Below are positions 1-7,522 of a stretch of 40,111 bases of DNA, one piece after another (position 1 is the first letter of the stretch; each line of letters begins with the position of its first letter). Origin of the DNA: Flavobacterium xanthum (GTDB lineage Bacteria; Bacteroidota; Bacteroidia; Flavobacteriales; Flavobacteriaceae); NCBI RefSeq assembly GCF_900142695.1, contig NZ_FRBU01000029.1:1-40111 (forward strand), given 5' to 3'. The position numbers were made by a program, and so were the translations under genes. The notes beneath the pieces are model-generated. The model saw only the letters and a program-made list of their open reading frames with translations, did not search any database and was not told the origin of the DNA.

Positions 1-186
1 ACCGGATTCCCAGTGTAAAAGTTTCATCTGATTATTATTTCGATTGATAAAAATGAACACTTCCCCACTATGTGCAACGCGTCCTAATTCATTGGTAACA
101 AGACCACACAAACCATTAAAACTTTTGCGCATATCGCAAACTTTGGGGTAGAGCAAAAAGGTATGTGAACTACTAAGGCTAAACAC
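1..186 (-). CDS. tnpB: IS66-family TnpB (Orf2), 5' part only; runs off the left edge
   Basis: Reading the minus strand from a GTG at 186-184 gives an uninterrupted frame to the window edge. It contains MRKSFNGLCGLV and GEVFIFINRNNNQMKLL, which are hallmarks of the IS66 Orf2/TnpB family (the DMRKS and vFiFxNRrxxqiKlL motifs). The GTG overlaps the last base of the tnpA TAG stop, the usual IS66 coupling of tnpA and tnpB. TnpB is an accessory protein of IS66 transposition whose exact role is unsettled. The tnpC transposase should lie outside the window. The family call is firm; the GTG start is inferred from the overlap. Confidence 0.85.
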   Translation of the reverse strand, partial: MFSLSSSHTFLLYPKVCDMRKSFNGLCGLVTNELGRVAHSGEVFIFINRNNNQMKLLHWESG

Positions 187-467
187 TAATATAGGTTTAC
201 TAAAGCCGAAAGTTCACTTAAATTATCCGTATCCACTCGCAGCACAACTCCATTAGGGTATACGATTTCGTATTTGTTTTCTAAAGCGAAAACTGGTTTT
301 TTCAGTGCAATAAAACCTCCGCTTTGTGCTTCTTCATTTTTGCTTTTTCGTATCCAATAGCTGAAGGTTCCTAATTTAATACCTGCTTGATCGCAATACG
401 CTTGTTGTGAAAGTCCACTTTGTTTCCAAGATTCAACTCGGGATAACATAAATTCATTTTTATTCAT
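186..467 (-). CDS. tnpA: IS66-family TnpA-like accessory protein (intact copy)
   Basis: This is a 93-residue protein with an N-terminal helix-turn-helix of the IS66 TnpA/transposase-8 type: SQQAYCDQAGIKLGTFSYW at about residues 20-38, followed by a basic stretch. It is the first gene of the IS66 tnpA-tnpB-tnpC order and is translationally coupled to tnpB by a one-base overlap. It differs from the truncated copy at 508-765 by only five residues over the shared 76 (N2D, R10Q, Q27H, A47V, A54V). About 70 bp separate its start from the proposed element end at 538. Confidence 0.85.
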   Translation of the reverse strand: MNKNEFMLSRVESWKQSGLSQQAYCDQAGIKLGTFSYWIRKSKNEEAQSGGFIALKKPVFALENKYEIVYPNGVVLRVDTDNLSELSALVNLY

Positions 468-507
468 GTCTAAATTGTTTAGAACAAAACTACTACCTTA
501 GGTTAAT

Positions 508-765
508 CTAAAAAATATGGGGTTCGTCGGGCGGATACAGCACAACTCCATTAGGGTATACGATTTCGTATTTGTTTTCTAAAGCGAAAACTGGTTTTTT
601 CAGTACAATAAAACCTCCGCTTTGTACTTCTTCATTTTTACTTTTTCGTATCCAATAGCTGAAAGTTCCTAATTTAATACCTGCGTGATCGCAATACGCT
701 TGTTGTGAAAGTCCACTTTGTTTCCAAGATTCAACTTGAGATAACATAAATTCATTTTTGTCCAT
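508..765 (-). pseudogene. tnpA: IS66-family tnpA, 3' end replaced by another IS66 left end
   Basis: Residues 1-76 match the intact TnpA at 186-467 with five substitutions. At about position 538 the frame passes into the terminal sequence of the neighbouring IS66 copy and ends after about nine unrelated residues (YPPDEPHIF). The loss removes the last 17 native residues and separates the gene from any tnpB. The simplest reading is that a second related element landed in this tnpA. It is probably non-functional, although the HTH itself is complete. Confidence 0.8.
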
Positions 766-836
766 GTCTAAATTGTTTAGAACAAAACTACTACCTTAGG
801 TTAATCTAAAAAATATGGGGTTCGTCGGGCGGATAC
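539..836 (-). mobile_element. IS66-family element B, remnant of the left end
   Basis: This 298-bp segment (539-836) aligns base for base with 241-538 at an offset of 298, with scattered substitutions and no obvious indel. It carries the left terminus, at 836, and the first 76 codons of tnpA. It is truncated where element A begins. Its own terminus interrupts the hypothetical gene 796-1197. A simple tandem duplication of 298 bp is the alternative, but the divergence and the exact coincidence with the element end favour two separate insertions. Confidence 0.65.
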
Positions 837-1197
837 CTTTCAATAGTTGTTTCCCTTCCTCGCTGGCAATGCCTGCTGCAACATTTCGCTTGCCTCTGGT
901 CGACACAGCATCAAAATTTTTGATGGTATTCATCAGTTGCAGCATGCGGCTGGATAGTTTGGGGTCTTTCGCTCTGTTCAGTATCACGCCTGTGGCATCT
1001 CGGATCAGTTTTCCTGATTTGGCGTTCAACGCAAACTCGCTTAAATTTTCTCGCGTTCTTGCAAAAGCCGGGTCAGTCATGATTCTTTTTTTACTGACGC
1101 CTCCTTTGGTTCTCACCATATACCCGTCTTGACTTTTGTAAAACGTTAGCCCATCTAACGTACCTTCAATTTTGATAATTCCTGCTAATTTGCCCAT
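796..1197 (-). pseudogene. Flavobacterial hypothetical protein truncated by IS66 insertion
   Basis: The 133-residue frame begins MGKLAGIIKIEGTLDGLTFY and continues with KSQDGYMVRTKGG and DPAFARTRENLSEF. From memory these match a recurrent uncharacterised Bacteroidota family whose members are usually around 200 residues. Native sequence ends at about residue 120 (KQLLKG). The last 12 or so residues are encoded by the left end of IS66 remnant B, where the stop lies. A shortened product could still be made. No function is known to me. Preferred start: the ATG at 1197. Confidence 0.6.
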
Positions 1198-2119
1198 GAT
1201 TATTTGTTTTTGGGATTAATAATAGTCAAATGTAGAATGCTTTCACTTGGTGTACAAGGAGTTGGTATCGTTTGGACCGTTTTTGGACTATTGTGTTGTT
1301 TTTGTAGAAAGAGTAAGAAAATAGCAAATAATACGGTAATAAGCACAACCGCACATACGTATCAAAAAGAAACAAAATAGGGCATAAATACCGTTTTAAC
1401 CGTTTTCTACCACATGGTAGTTTTCCATTAAAAAAACAAAAGCGAGGAAATCGAAGAGGCGTTAGAGGTACTTTTTAGCTGCAGTGAGGATACCCCATAC
1501 CTACCCCATAGATACCCGCAACATTCCGCAGTCAAAATAACAAAACGAAGAGGAGCAATTGTATTGATAATAAAGAGGCTATTCGCAATTTGGTTATGAT
1601 GCCAACGAAGAGCTAAAATTAGTGTCCTTATCATGGTATAGATAGCCGACACCAGCAATTACAATGTTATTTGGAAACAATGAAAGGGAGAGACAACTCC
1701 ATTTAACCTAGTCAACAGGTTAATGTGTACATTACACTATCGTAAATAATTAGTTTTAGGTCCTGTAATGAACAAAGCAGCACTTGTACAACCAGGGATA
1801 AATGGCAAATCTTCAGCGTAGTAGTATTGAAAAACAGTATTTTGAACAATAAAGCTTACAAATTGAAAGTTTTAATTAAATAGTTATTAACAAATGTAAT
1901 TAATTTTTTACTTTTTTATTATGTTGATTTAGGTTCGTTTATAGTCATTTATAGTCGTTTGAACTACTTTTTGACATTTCACCTAGTAGGATAGGGCTGT
2001 TTAGTAGTTAATTGGAAAGTTCAATCTTATGGTTGTTAATAAGTTACTTCTTATGGTACGATAGTGTTTGTTAACTTTGTATTTATAATAATGGCAACAG
2101 CGTCTAACCAGCACAACTT
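1198..2119. other. About 0.9 kb without a convincing gene, probably decayed
   Basis: No frame here has both a start and a protein-like composition. A plus-strand frame from about 1430 to 1600 is open for more than 50 codons and reads like protein (KSEEIEEALEVLFSCSED), but it has no start codon and ends at a TGA, so it may be a gene fragment. Around 1935-1960 a short motif TTTATAGTC is repeated. A TAACTTTG element near 2073 could be a -7 box for the small gene at 2120, but no -33 partner is visible. Confidence 0.4.
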
Positions 2120-2332
2120 ATGTATAGAATTGTTATTTATCCAAGCGACATCGTGATCCTTACTGGGAAAAGTGAGAGTTATGCTCGTAAGGAAATTCAA
2201 AATCTTAAAAAAGAGTTGGACAAAAAACCATGTCAAAAAGTGACTATAAAGGAGTATTGTGTGTACTATGGTTTTGACCTCCATGAAGTGAGGGCCGTTT
2301 TGTCTAAATTAGAAATAAAACAAGCTTCTTGA
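2120..2332 (+). CDS. Small hypothetical protein, possible HTH-like
   Basis: The 70-residue protein reads MYRIVIYPSDIVILTGKSES, then YARKEIQNLKKEL, then VTIKEYCVYYGFDLHEVRAVL. The pattern of a hydrophobic strand, a short helix, a basic helix and a second HTH-like unit resembles small winged-helix-like proteins I recall in Flavobacteriaceae. I cannot name a family. It lies alone between the mobile-element scar and the polysaccharide genes on the same strand. Its composition is protein-like, and the antisense frame here is less plausible. Function unknown. Confidence 0.5.
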   Translation: MYRIVIYPSDIVILTGKSESYARKEIQNLKKELDKKPCQKVTIKEYCVYYGFDLHEVRAVLSKLEIKQAS

Positions 2333-2383
2333 AATTGCTTGCGCAAAAAGGGGAATGAATAGCAACATCGGCTTCAGATGTTG

Positions 2384-2414
2384 TTGACGATGGTATCATT
2401 TAGTACTATATTTG
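2384..2414 (+). promoter_or_regulatory. Putative Bacteroidota-type promoter for the polysaccharide genes
   Basis: TTG at 2384-2386, a 20-bp spacer and TATATTTG at 2407-2414 match the Bacteroidota TTTG-N19-TAnnTTTG promoter with a slightly long spacer. The leader to the glycosyltransferase ATG at 2500 would be about 80 nt. Confidence 0.5.
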
Positions 2415-2499
2415 TTTTAGGAGTACGAACCGTTTTATCACAAGGATACAAAAGGGACCCCAAGAAGGCTAAATTGCCTCTTTAAACTAAAATTTAAAA

Positions 2500-3621
2500 A
2501 TGACATTTGCAATTATTACTCATGTTCCCCATATTGCAAAGGGAACACATTATTATGCCTATGCACCTTATGTGCGCGAAATGAACATGTGGGCAAAGCA
2601 GGTTACAGAATTGATTGTTGTGGCACCCATAGTAAAGTCGGAGAAAACAGCAGTGGATAGTGCGTACCATAGTCCAAAAATTAAATTTATACCCGTTGCT
2701 TCTTTTGACCTACTCAGTGTCAGTGGGCTATTAAAAACCATTTTAAAAATTCCTACCATTAGTTGGCAAATCTACAAAGCCATGCGCGCTGCAGATCACA
2801 TTCATTTACGCTGCCCTGGAAATATAGGTTTGTTGGGATGTATTGTTCAAATTTTTTTTCCGAATAAACCCAAAACAGCCAAATATGCTGGTAATTGGGA
2901 TCCACAATCAAAACAGCCAAGGACCTACAAATTGCAACAATGGATCTTGAGTAATACATTTTTGACCCGAAATATGCAGGTTTTAGTATATGGTGAGTGG
3001 GAGGGAAGCACTAAAAACATAAAACCTTTTTTTACCGCTACCTACACTGAAGCAGATAAAGTTCCTATTGTCAACAGAAACTTAAATGACCCGATTCATT
3101 TTGTTTTTGTGGGAGCTTTAGTGTCAGGAAAGAATCCGTTGTATGCCATTCAACTAGTAGAAAGGTTGCTTCAAAAAGGACATCAAGTTCGATTGACGCT
3201 CTTTGGCGAAGGAAAAGAACGACAACAATTAGAGCATTATTGTACTCAAAACAAGTTAGAAGATTGTATTGTACTGAAAGGAAATCAAACCAAACACACC
3301 ATTCAAAAAGCGTATCAAGACAGTCATTTTGTTATTTTGCCTTCCGAGAGCGAGGGCTGGCCGAAAGTGATTGCCGAGGGCATGTTTTGGGGTTGCGTTC
3401 CCATTGCGACTAAGGTATCGTGTGTCCCTTTCATGTTGGATTATGGAAACTGGGGACTCTTGTTGGACATGAACCTGGAAAAGGATAGTGCAGTAATTGA
3501 AAGCCTTTTGAAAGATCAACCTCTTTTTGATCGCAAGCAAATGAAAGGAGCAGCATGGTCCAGAGGCTACACCATGGATGTTTTTGAAGCAGAAATTAAA
3601 AAACTGCTGCTGGATTCCTAA
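2500..3621 (+). CDS. Glycosyltransferase, GT4 family
   Basis: This 373-residue protein has two Rossmann halves (GT-B fold). The C-terminal half begins near residue 200 with FVFVGALVSGKNPLYAIQL and holds the donor-binding signature PSESEGWPKVIAEGMFWG at about 282-299, the E-x7-E region of GT4/GT1 enzymes. Such enzymes transfer a sugar from an NDP-sugar to a growing lipid-linked oligosaccharide at the cytoplasmic membrane. The neighbouring second GT4, Wzy-like and priming transferase genes place it in surface-polysaccharide synthesis. Donor, acceptor and linkage cannot be read from sequence. The ATG at 2500 follows an A-rich leader typical of this phylum. Confidence 0.85.
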   Translation: MTFAIITHVPHIAKGTHYYAYAPYVREMNMWAKQVTELIVVAPIVKSEKTAVDSAYHSPKIKFIPVASFDLLSVSGLLKTILKIPTISWQIYKAMRAADHIHLRCPGNIGLLGCIVQIFFPNKPKTAKYAGNWDPQSKQPRTYKLQQWILSNTFLTRNMQVLVYGEWEGSTKNIKPFFTATYTEADKVPIVNRNLNDPIHFVFVGALVSGKNPLYAIQLVERLLQKGHQVRLTLFGEGKERQQLEHYCTQNKLEDCIVLKGNQTKHTIQKAYQDSHFVILPSESEGWPKVIAEGMFWGCVPIATKVSCVPFMLDYGNWGLLLDMNLEKDSAVIESLLKDQPLFDRKQMKGAAWSRGYTMDVFEAEIKKLLLDS

Positions 3622-3656
3622 AGCTTTCCAACCCGTTTAAATAGTCATCACCAAAT

Positions 3657-4970
3657 ACGTCTCTTCGTTTATCCCGAACTTGTTTCGGGAAGTGTTTTTG
3701 GCTTGTAATGAATTTTGCATAATAGCCTCAGACCCGTCAAGCCAAAAATGTATCGAGAAGCCCTTTTTATTATAAAAGTTCTCGATACAATTTTTAAAGC
3801 AGTCCATTCAATTTAACAAATAAAGTTTAGCTTAGCTTTAAAAACCACTCGAACAGACGTGCGTAACAGACGTTTTAGTTTAACAAATCGAGCTTAGTAC
3901 TACTCACTATTCCTGTCCTCCACGTCTCTTCGTTTATCCCGAACTTGTTTCGGGAAGTGTTTTTGGCTAGTACTGGATTTTCCATGTTAAACACAAACTC
4001 GTCAAGCCAAAAATGTATCGAGAAGTGCTTTTCAACAACAGTTCTCGATACAATTTTTAAAGCAGGCCATTTACTTTAAAAAGCAAGTCTAGTTCAGCTT
4101 TAAAAACCACTCGAACAGACGTGCGTCCTCGTCACCAAGTACGTCTCTTCGAGTGTTTTTGGCTTGTAATGGGAAGTGTCTTTGGCTTGTAATGGATTTT
4201 CATTTCAAACGAAAACTCATCAAGCCAAAAATGTATCGAGAAGTGCTTTTCAACAACAGTTCTCGATACAATTTTTAAAGCAGGCCATTTACTTTAAAAA
4301 GCAAGTCTAGTTCCGCTTTAAAAACCACTCGAACAGACGACCTTCGTCATCACCAAGTACGTCTCTTCCGTTTATCCCGAACTTGTTTCGGGAAGTGTTT
4401 TTGGCTTGCAATGGATTTTGCATTTCAAACGAAAACTCATCAAGCCAAAAATGTATCGAGAAGTTCGTTTAGTTATAGAGTTCCCGTACATACTTTTGTC
4501 ATCATCACCAAACACGTCTCTTCGTTTATCCCGAACTTGTTTCGGGAAGTGTTTTTGGCTTGTAATGGATTTAGCATAATAACCTCAGACCCGTCAAGCC
4601 AAAAATGTATCGAGAAGCGCTTTTTATTATAAAAGTTCTCGATACAATTTTTAAAGCAGTCCATTCAATTTAACAAATAAAGTTTAGCTTAGCTTTAAAA
4701 ACCACTCGAACAGACGTGCGTAACAGACGTTTTAGTTTAACAAATCGAGCTTAGTACTACTCACTATTCCTGTCCTCCACGTCTCTTCGTTTATCCCGAA
4801 CTTGTTTCGGGAAGTGTTTTTGGCTAGTACTGGATTTTCCATGTTAAACACAAACTCATCAAGCCAAAAATGTATCGAGAAGCGCTTAACGTTATAAAGT
4901 TTTCGATACAATTTTTAACGTACGGCATTAAGTTTAGCAAGGAAGGTTTAGTTTTGCTTTAAAAACCTTT
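3657..4970. repeat. Six-copy family of compound palindromic repeats
   Basis: Units begin with CGTCTCTTC at 3658, 3923, 4142, 4360, 4515 and 4780. A full unit holds four successive inverted repeats: TCCCGAA/TTCGGGA (5-nt loop), TTTTTGGCTTG/CAAGCCAAAAA (about 40-nt loop), TGTATCGAGAA/TTCTCGATACA (about 20-nt loop) and TTTTTAAAGC/GCTTTAAAAA. Loops differ between copies while the stems hold. Copy 3 lacks the first palindrome and copy 4 is cut within the third. Copies 1-2 and 5-6 form an 857-bp-offset duplication. The block fills the gap between two GT4 genes and contains no credible coding frame. It could be REP/MITE-like DNA or a structured transcript. Confidence 0.85.
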
Positions 4971-5015
4971 TGTTGTAAAATAACAACTAGTATAATTTAA
5001 AAACGGCAAGAATAC

Positions 5016-6095
5016 ATGCGTATTATTCAAATTATCGATTCTTTGGAGGCAGGCGGCGCGGAGCGCATGGCGGTGCACTACGCAAATACTTTGGCACAAC
5101 AAATTGACTTTTCAGGCTTGGTGGTAACCCGAAAAGAAGGGCCTCTTCTAGATCAAATTGAGTCGAAAGTTTCGTATTTGTTTTTAAATAAAAAACGATC
5201 GCTAGATTTTGGGGCCTTAATGAGATTGAGAAGCTATGTGAAGAAAAATAAAATTACGATTGTTCACGCGCACAGTACTTCTTTTTTTTTGGCATTTTTA
5301 TTAAGAGTAACCTATCCTTCGGTCCAATTAATTTGGCACGATCACTATGGAGATAGTGAGTTTTTAGCTAAAAGACCCATCCGTGCATTAAGACTAACAA
5401 TTCCTTTTTTTAATGGAATAATAGCGGTAAACCAAAATCTTAAAAAGTGGAGCGAACAAAAATTACGGGCTAGAAATGTCCTTTTTCTTCCAAATTTTCC
5501 AGCTAGTGAGAAAAGTATAAGCGCACAAACTGTTTTGAAAGGAAAAGCAGGAAAGCAGATTGTCTCTTTAGCCAATTTAAGGGCGCAGAAAGATCATTTT
5601 TTAGTATTGGAAGTGGCCAAAAAGTTACAAGTTTCTCATCCTGAGTGGACGTTTCATTTGGTTGGAAAAGATTTTGAAGATGCCTATTCTCAAAAAATTA
5701 AGGCTTTAATTAGTGCTTTTGGTTTAGAAAAAAATGTGTTTCTTTACGGCACCAAACCAGATATCGGAAATATTCTAGAGCAAGCGGCTATTGGAATTCT
5801 TACCTCTCAATCGGAAGGGTTGCCCGTTTCGCTGTTAGAGTACGGATGGTACAAGAAACCGGTAGTAGTAACTAATGTAGGAGAAATAGCGTCTTTGGTA
5901 GAAAACGAAATAAATGGATTTCTTGTTGAGGCACAACAGTCTCAATTGTTTTACGATTCCATAGTAAAATTGATCCAAAACGAGATGCTAAGGAGGGATT
6001 TTGGTGTGGCGCTCCACGAGGCGGTTGTTAAAAATAATTCAAAAGAGGCTGTGGTGAAACAGTATATAAATTGGTTGCAAAATTGTTGTAAATGA
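5016..6095 (+). CDS. Glycosyltransferase, GT4 family
   Basis: This 359-residue GT-B enzyme starts MRIIQIIDSLEAGGAERMAV, the glycine-rich acceptor-side loop (LexGGAER) typical of WcaL/RfaG-like GT4 proteins. The donor-side signature SQSEGLPVSLLEYGW lies at about 265-279. It probably adds one sugar to the polysaccharide repeat unit at the inner face of the cytoplasmic membrane. Its stop overlaps the start of the next gene (ATGA), so it is co-translated with the polymerase. The specific sugar is unknown. Confidence 0.88.
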   Translation: MRIIQIIDSLEAGGAERMAVHYANTLAQQIDFSGLVVTRKEGPLLDQIESKVSYLFLNKKRSLDFGALMRLRSYVKKNKITIVHAHSTSFFLAFLLRVTYPSVQLIWHDHYGDSEFLAKRPIRALRLTIPFFNGIIAVNQNLKKWSEQKLRARNVLFLPNFPASEKSISAQTVLKGKAGKQIVSLANLRAQKDHFLVLEVAKKLQVSHPEWTFHLVGKDFEDAYSQKIKALISAFGLEKNVFLYGTKPDIGNILEQAAIGILTSQSEGLPVSLLEYGWYKKPVVVTNVGEIASLVENEINGFLVEAQQSQLFYDSIVKLIQNEMLRRDFGVALHEAVVKNNSKEAVVKQYINWLQNCCK

Positions 6096-7438
6096 AAAAC
6101 GAGGATCAATCCTATCTCTATTTAATTCTTTTCCATGTGGTCATTGGTGCATTGGGCTTTTTATTGCCTTTTACAGCAAAAATTTATGGATACTCTATTT
6201 TTATTTTTGGAGTTTATTACATCATCAAAAAACAAAATAGAAATAACGAAGCACTGATTGCAGCCGCTTATGTCGTAGGAAGTGAAGTTTTCTTGAGAAT
6301 GACTGGAGGAAATCCCTTGTATGAGATTTCTAAATATGGGGTGATGGTATTTGTTTTAATAGGGATGTATTACAGCGGTTTCTCTAAAGGAGCAGTGCCT
6401 TATTGGATCTTCTTATTGTTGCTCGTTCCCAGTGTGGTAATCAGTGTTTTTGTATTGAATTTTGATACGGATATTCGGAAAGCAATCGCGTTTAATATAT
6501 CAGGTCCCGTTTGTTTAGGATTAGCGTCGCTTTACACGTTTCGGCGCAAAATTGCCTTAGAAGAGATAAATAGGATTTTGCTCAGTATGGGATTACCAAT
6601 TATTACGTGTATGGTGTATTTAACTTTCTATACGCCAAATGTGCAGGAAGTGATTACGGGTACAGAATCTAATTTCCAGACCTCTGGAGGTTATGGTCCC
6701 AATCAGGTGGCAACCATTTTAGGTTTAGGGATGTTTATTTTTTTTTCCAGAGTAATCTTAGACTCAAAATCAAAATTCCAAATTATTATCAATCTCATCA
6801 TTGCTTTAAATATCACCTATCGGGGGATGTTGACTTTTTCCAGAGGGGGTATGATTACTGGATTTTTAATGATTGTTTTGTTGGTTGTGTTTTTATATTT
6901 TAAATCTAATTTTGGAGGAAGGGTAAAATTGAATTACATTATTGTACTTGTCGTATTTGCTTTGATGGCTACTTGTACCTACACTTCATTTCAAACGGGA
7001 GGTTTAATCAATAAACGATACTCAAATCAAGATGCCGCTGGACGAGTCAAACAAAGTCAATTTACCGGACGGGAAGACGTAGCTCAAAATGAGATTAACA
7101 CCTTCTTGAAGAATCCCATTTTTGGTGTTGGGGTAGGCAAAGGTGCCGAAGTTCGGGAGGATGAAACGGGTATTCAAGTATTGTCACATGATGAAATTAC
7201 CCGTATGCTTGCGGAACACGGCTCATTAGGAATAGTAGCATTACTGATTTTGTTTTTTACGCCCTTGGTGCTGTATTTAGAAAACAAATTCAATATGTTT
7301 CTCTTGTGTTTTGTGGCCTTTTGGTTTTTAACGATCAATCACGCCGCCATGCGTACCGCAGCTCCCGCCTTTGTTTACTCGCTATCATTACTAAATGTGC
7401 AGTTGGGATTTCCAGTTAGAAAAAAGGCCATGAATTGA
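6092..7438 (+). CDS. O-antigen ligase/polymerase family protein (Wzy/WaaL-like)
   Basis: This 448-residue integral membrane protein has about ten or more hydrophobic segments. The PF04932-type features are TFSRGGMITG at about 247-256 and a large loop containing GVGVGKG and SHDEITRMLAEHGSLG (about 365-380), as seen in Wzy polymerases and WaaL ligases. These enzymes polymerise or attach undecaprenyl-linked glycans on the periplasmic face. Sequence alone does not separate polymerase from ligase; the place beside GT4 and priming-transferase genes favours a polymerase. It overlaps the upstream GT4 gene by 4 bp (ATGA), indicating one operon. Confidence 0.82.
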   Translation: MKNEDQSYLYLILFHVVIGALGFLLPFTAKIYGYSIFIFGVYYIIKKQNRNNEALIAAAYVVGSEVFLRMTGGNPLYEISKYGVMVFVLIGMYYSGFSKGAVPYWIFLLLLVPSVVISVFVLNFDTDIRKAIAFNISGPVCLGLASLYTFRRKIALEEINRILLSMGLPIITCMVYLTFYTPNVQEVITGTESNFQTSGGYGPNQVATILGLGMFIFFSRVILDSKSKFQIIINLIIALNITYRGMLTFSRGGMITGFLMIVLLVVFLYFKSNFGGRVKLNYIIVLVVFALMATCTYTSFQTGGLINKRYSNQDAAGRVKQSQFTGREDVAQNEINTFLKNPIFGVGVGKGAEVREDETGIQVLSHDEITRMLAEHGSLGIVALLILFFTPLVLYLENKFNMFLLCFVAFWFLTINHAAMRTAAPAFVYSLSLLNVQLGFPVRKKAMN

Positions 7439-7522
7439 AAGCAGACTAGTATTTAAGTTTCATATTATCCACAATTGAAACACAATCACATATTAAGTTC
7501 GTCTCGAAATGAAATTCTGCTC

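Larger units (their letters stand above)
1..538 (-). mobile_element. IS66-family element A, left part; terminus at 538, continues off window
   Basis: The minus-strand sequence starting at 538 (GTATCCGCCCGACGAACCCC) is repeated exactly at 836, and in both places it lies upstream of a tnpA. The flanks outside it differ, which marks it as the element's left end. From there come about 70 bp of leader, tnpA and the start of tnpB. The right end, tnpC and the target duplication cannot be seen. The exact boundary is inferred by comparing the two copies. Confidence 0.7.

Noticed and set aside
815..1132. Plus-strand frame of 105 codons
   Set aside because: It is antisense to the recognisable minus-strand hypothetical gene and has no family features.
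1428..1658. Minus-strand frame of 76 codons
   Set aside because: No family resemblance; the opposite strand has the more protein-like frame, and both lie in decayed DNA.
2051..2284. Minus-strand frame of 77 codons
   Set aside because: Antisense to the more protein-like small gene at 2120-2332, with hydrophobic low-complexity composition.
3657..4970. Possible CRISPR array, or small proteins at 4411-4632 (+) and 4473-4664 (-)
   Set aside because: The repeats are long compound palindromes with related, not unique, intervals. The frames run across inverted repeats on both strands and have no family likeness.
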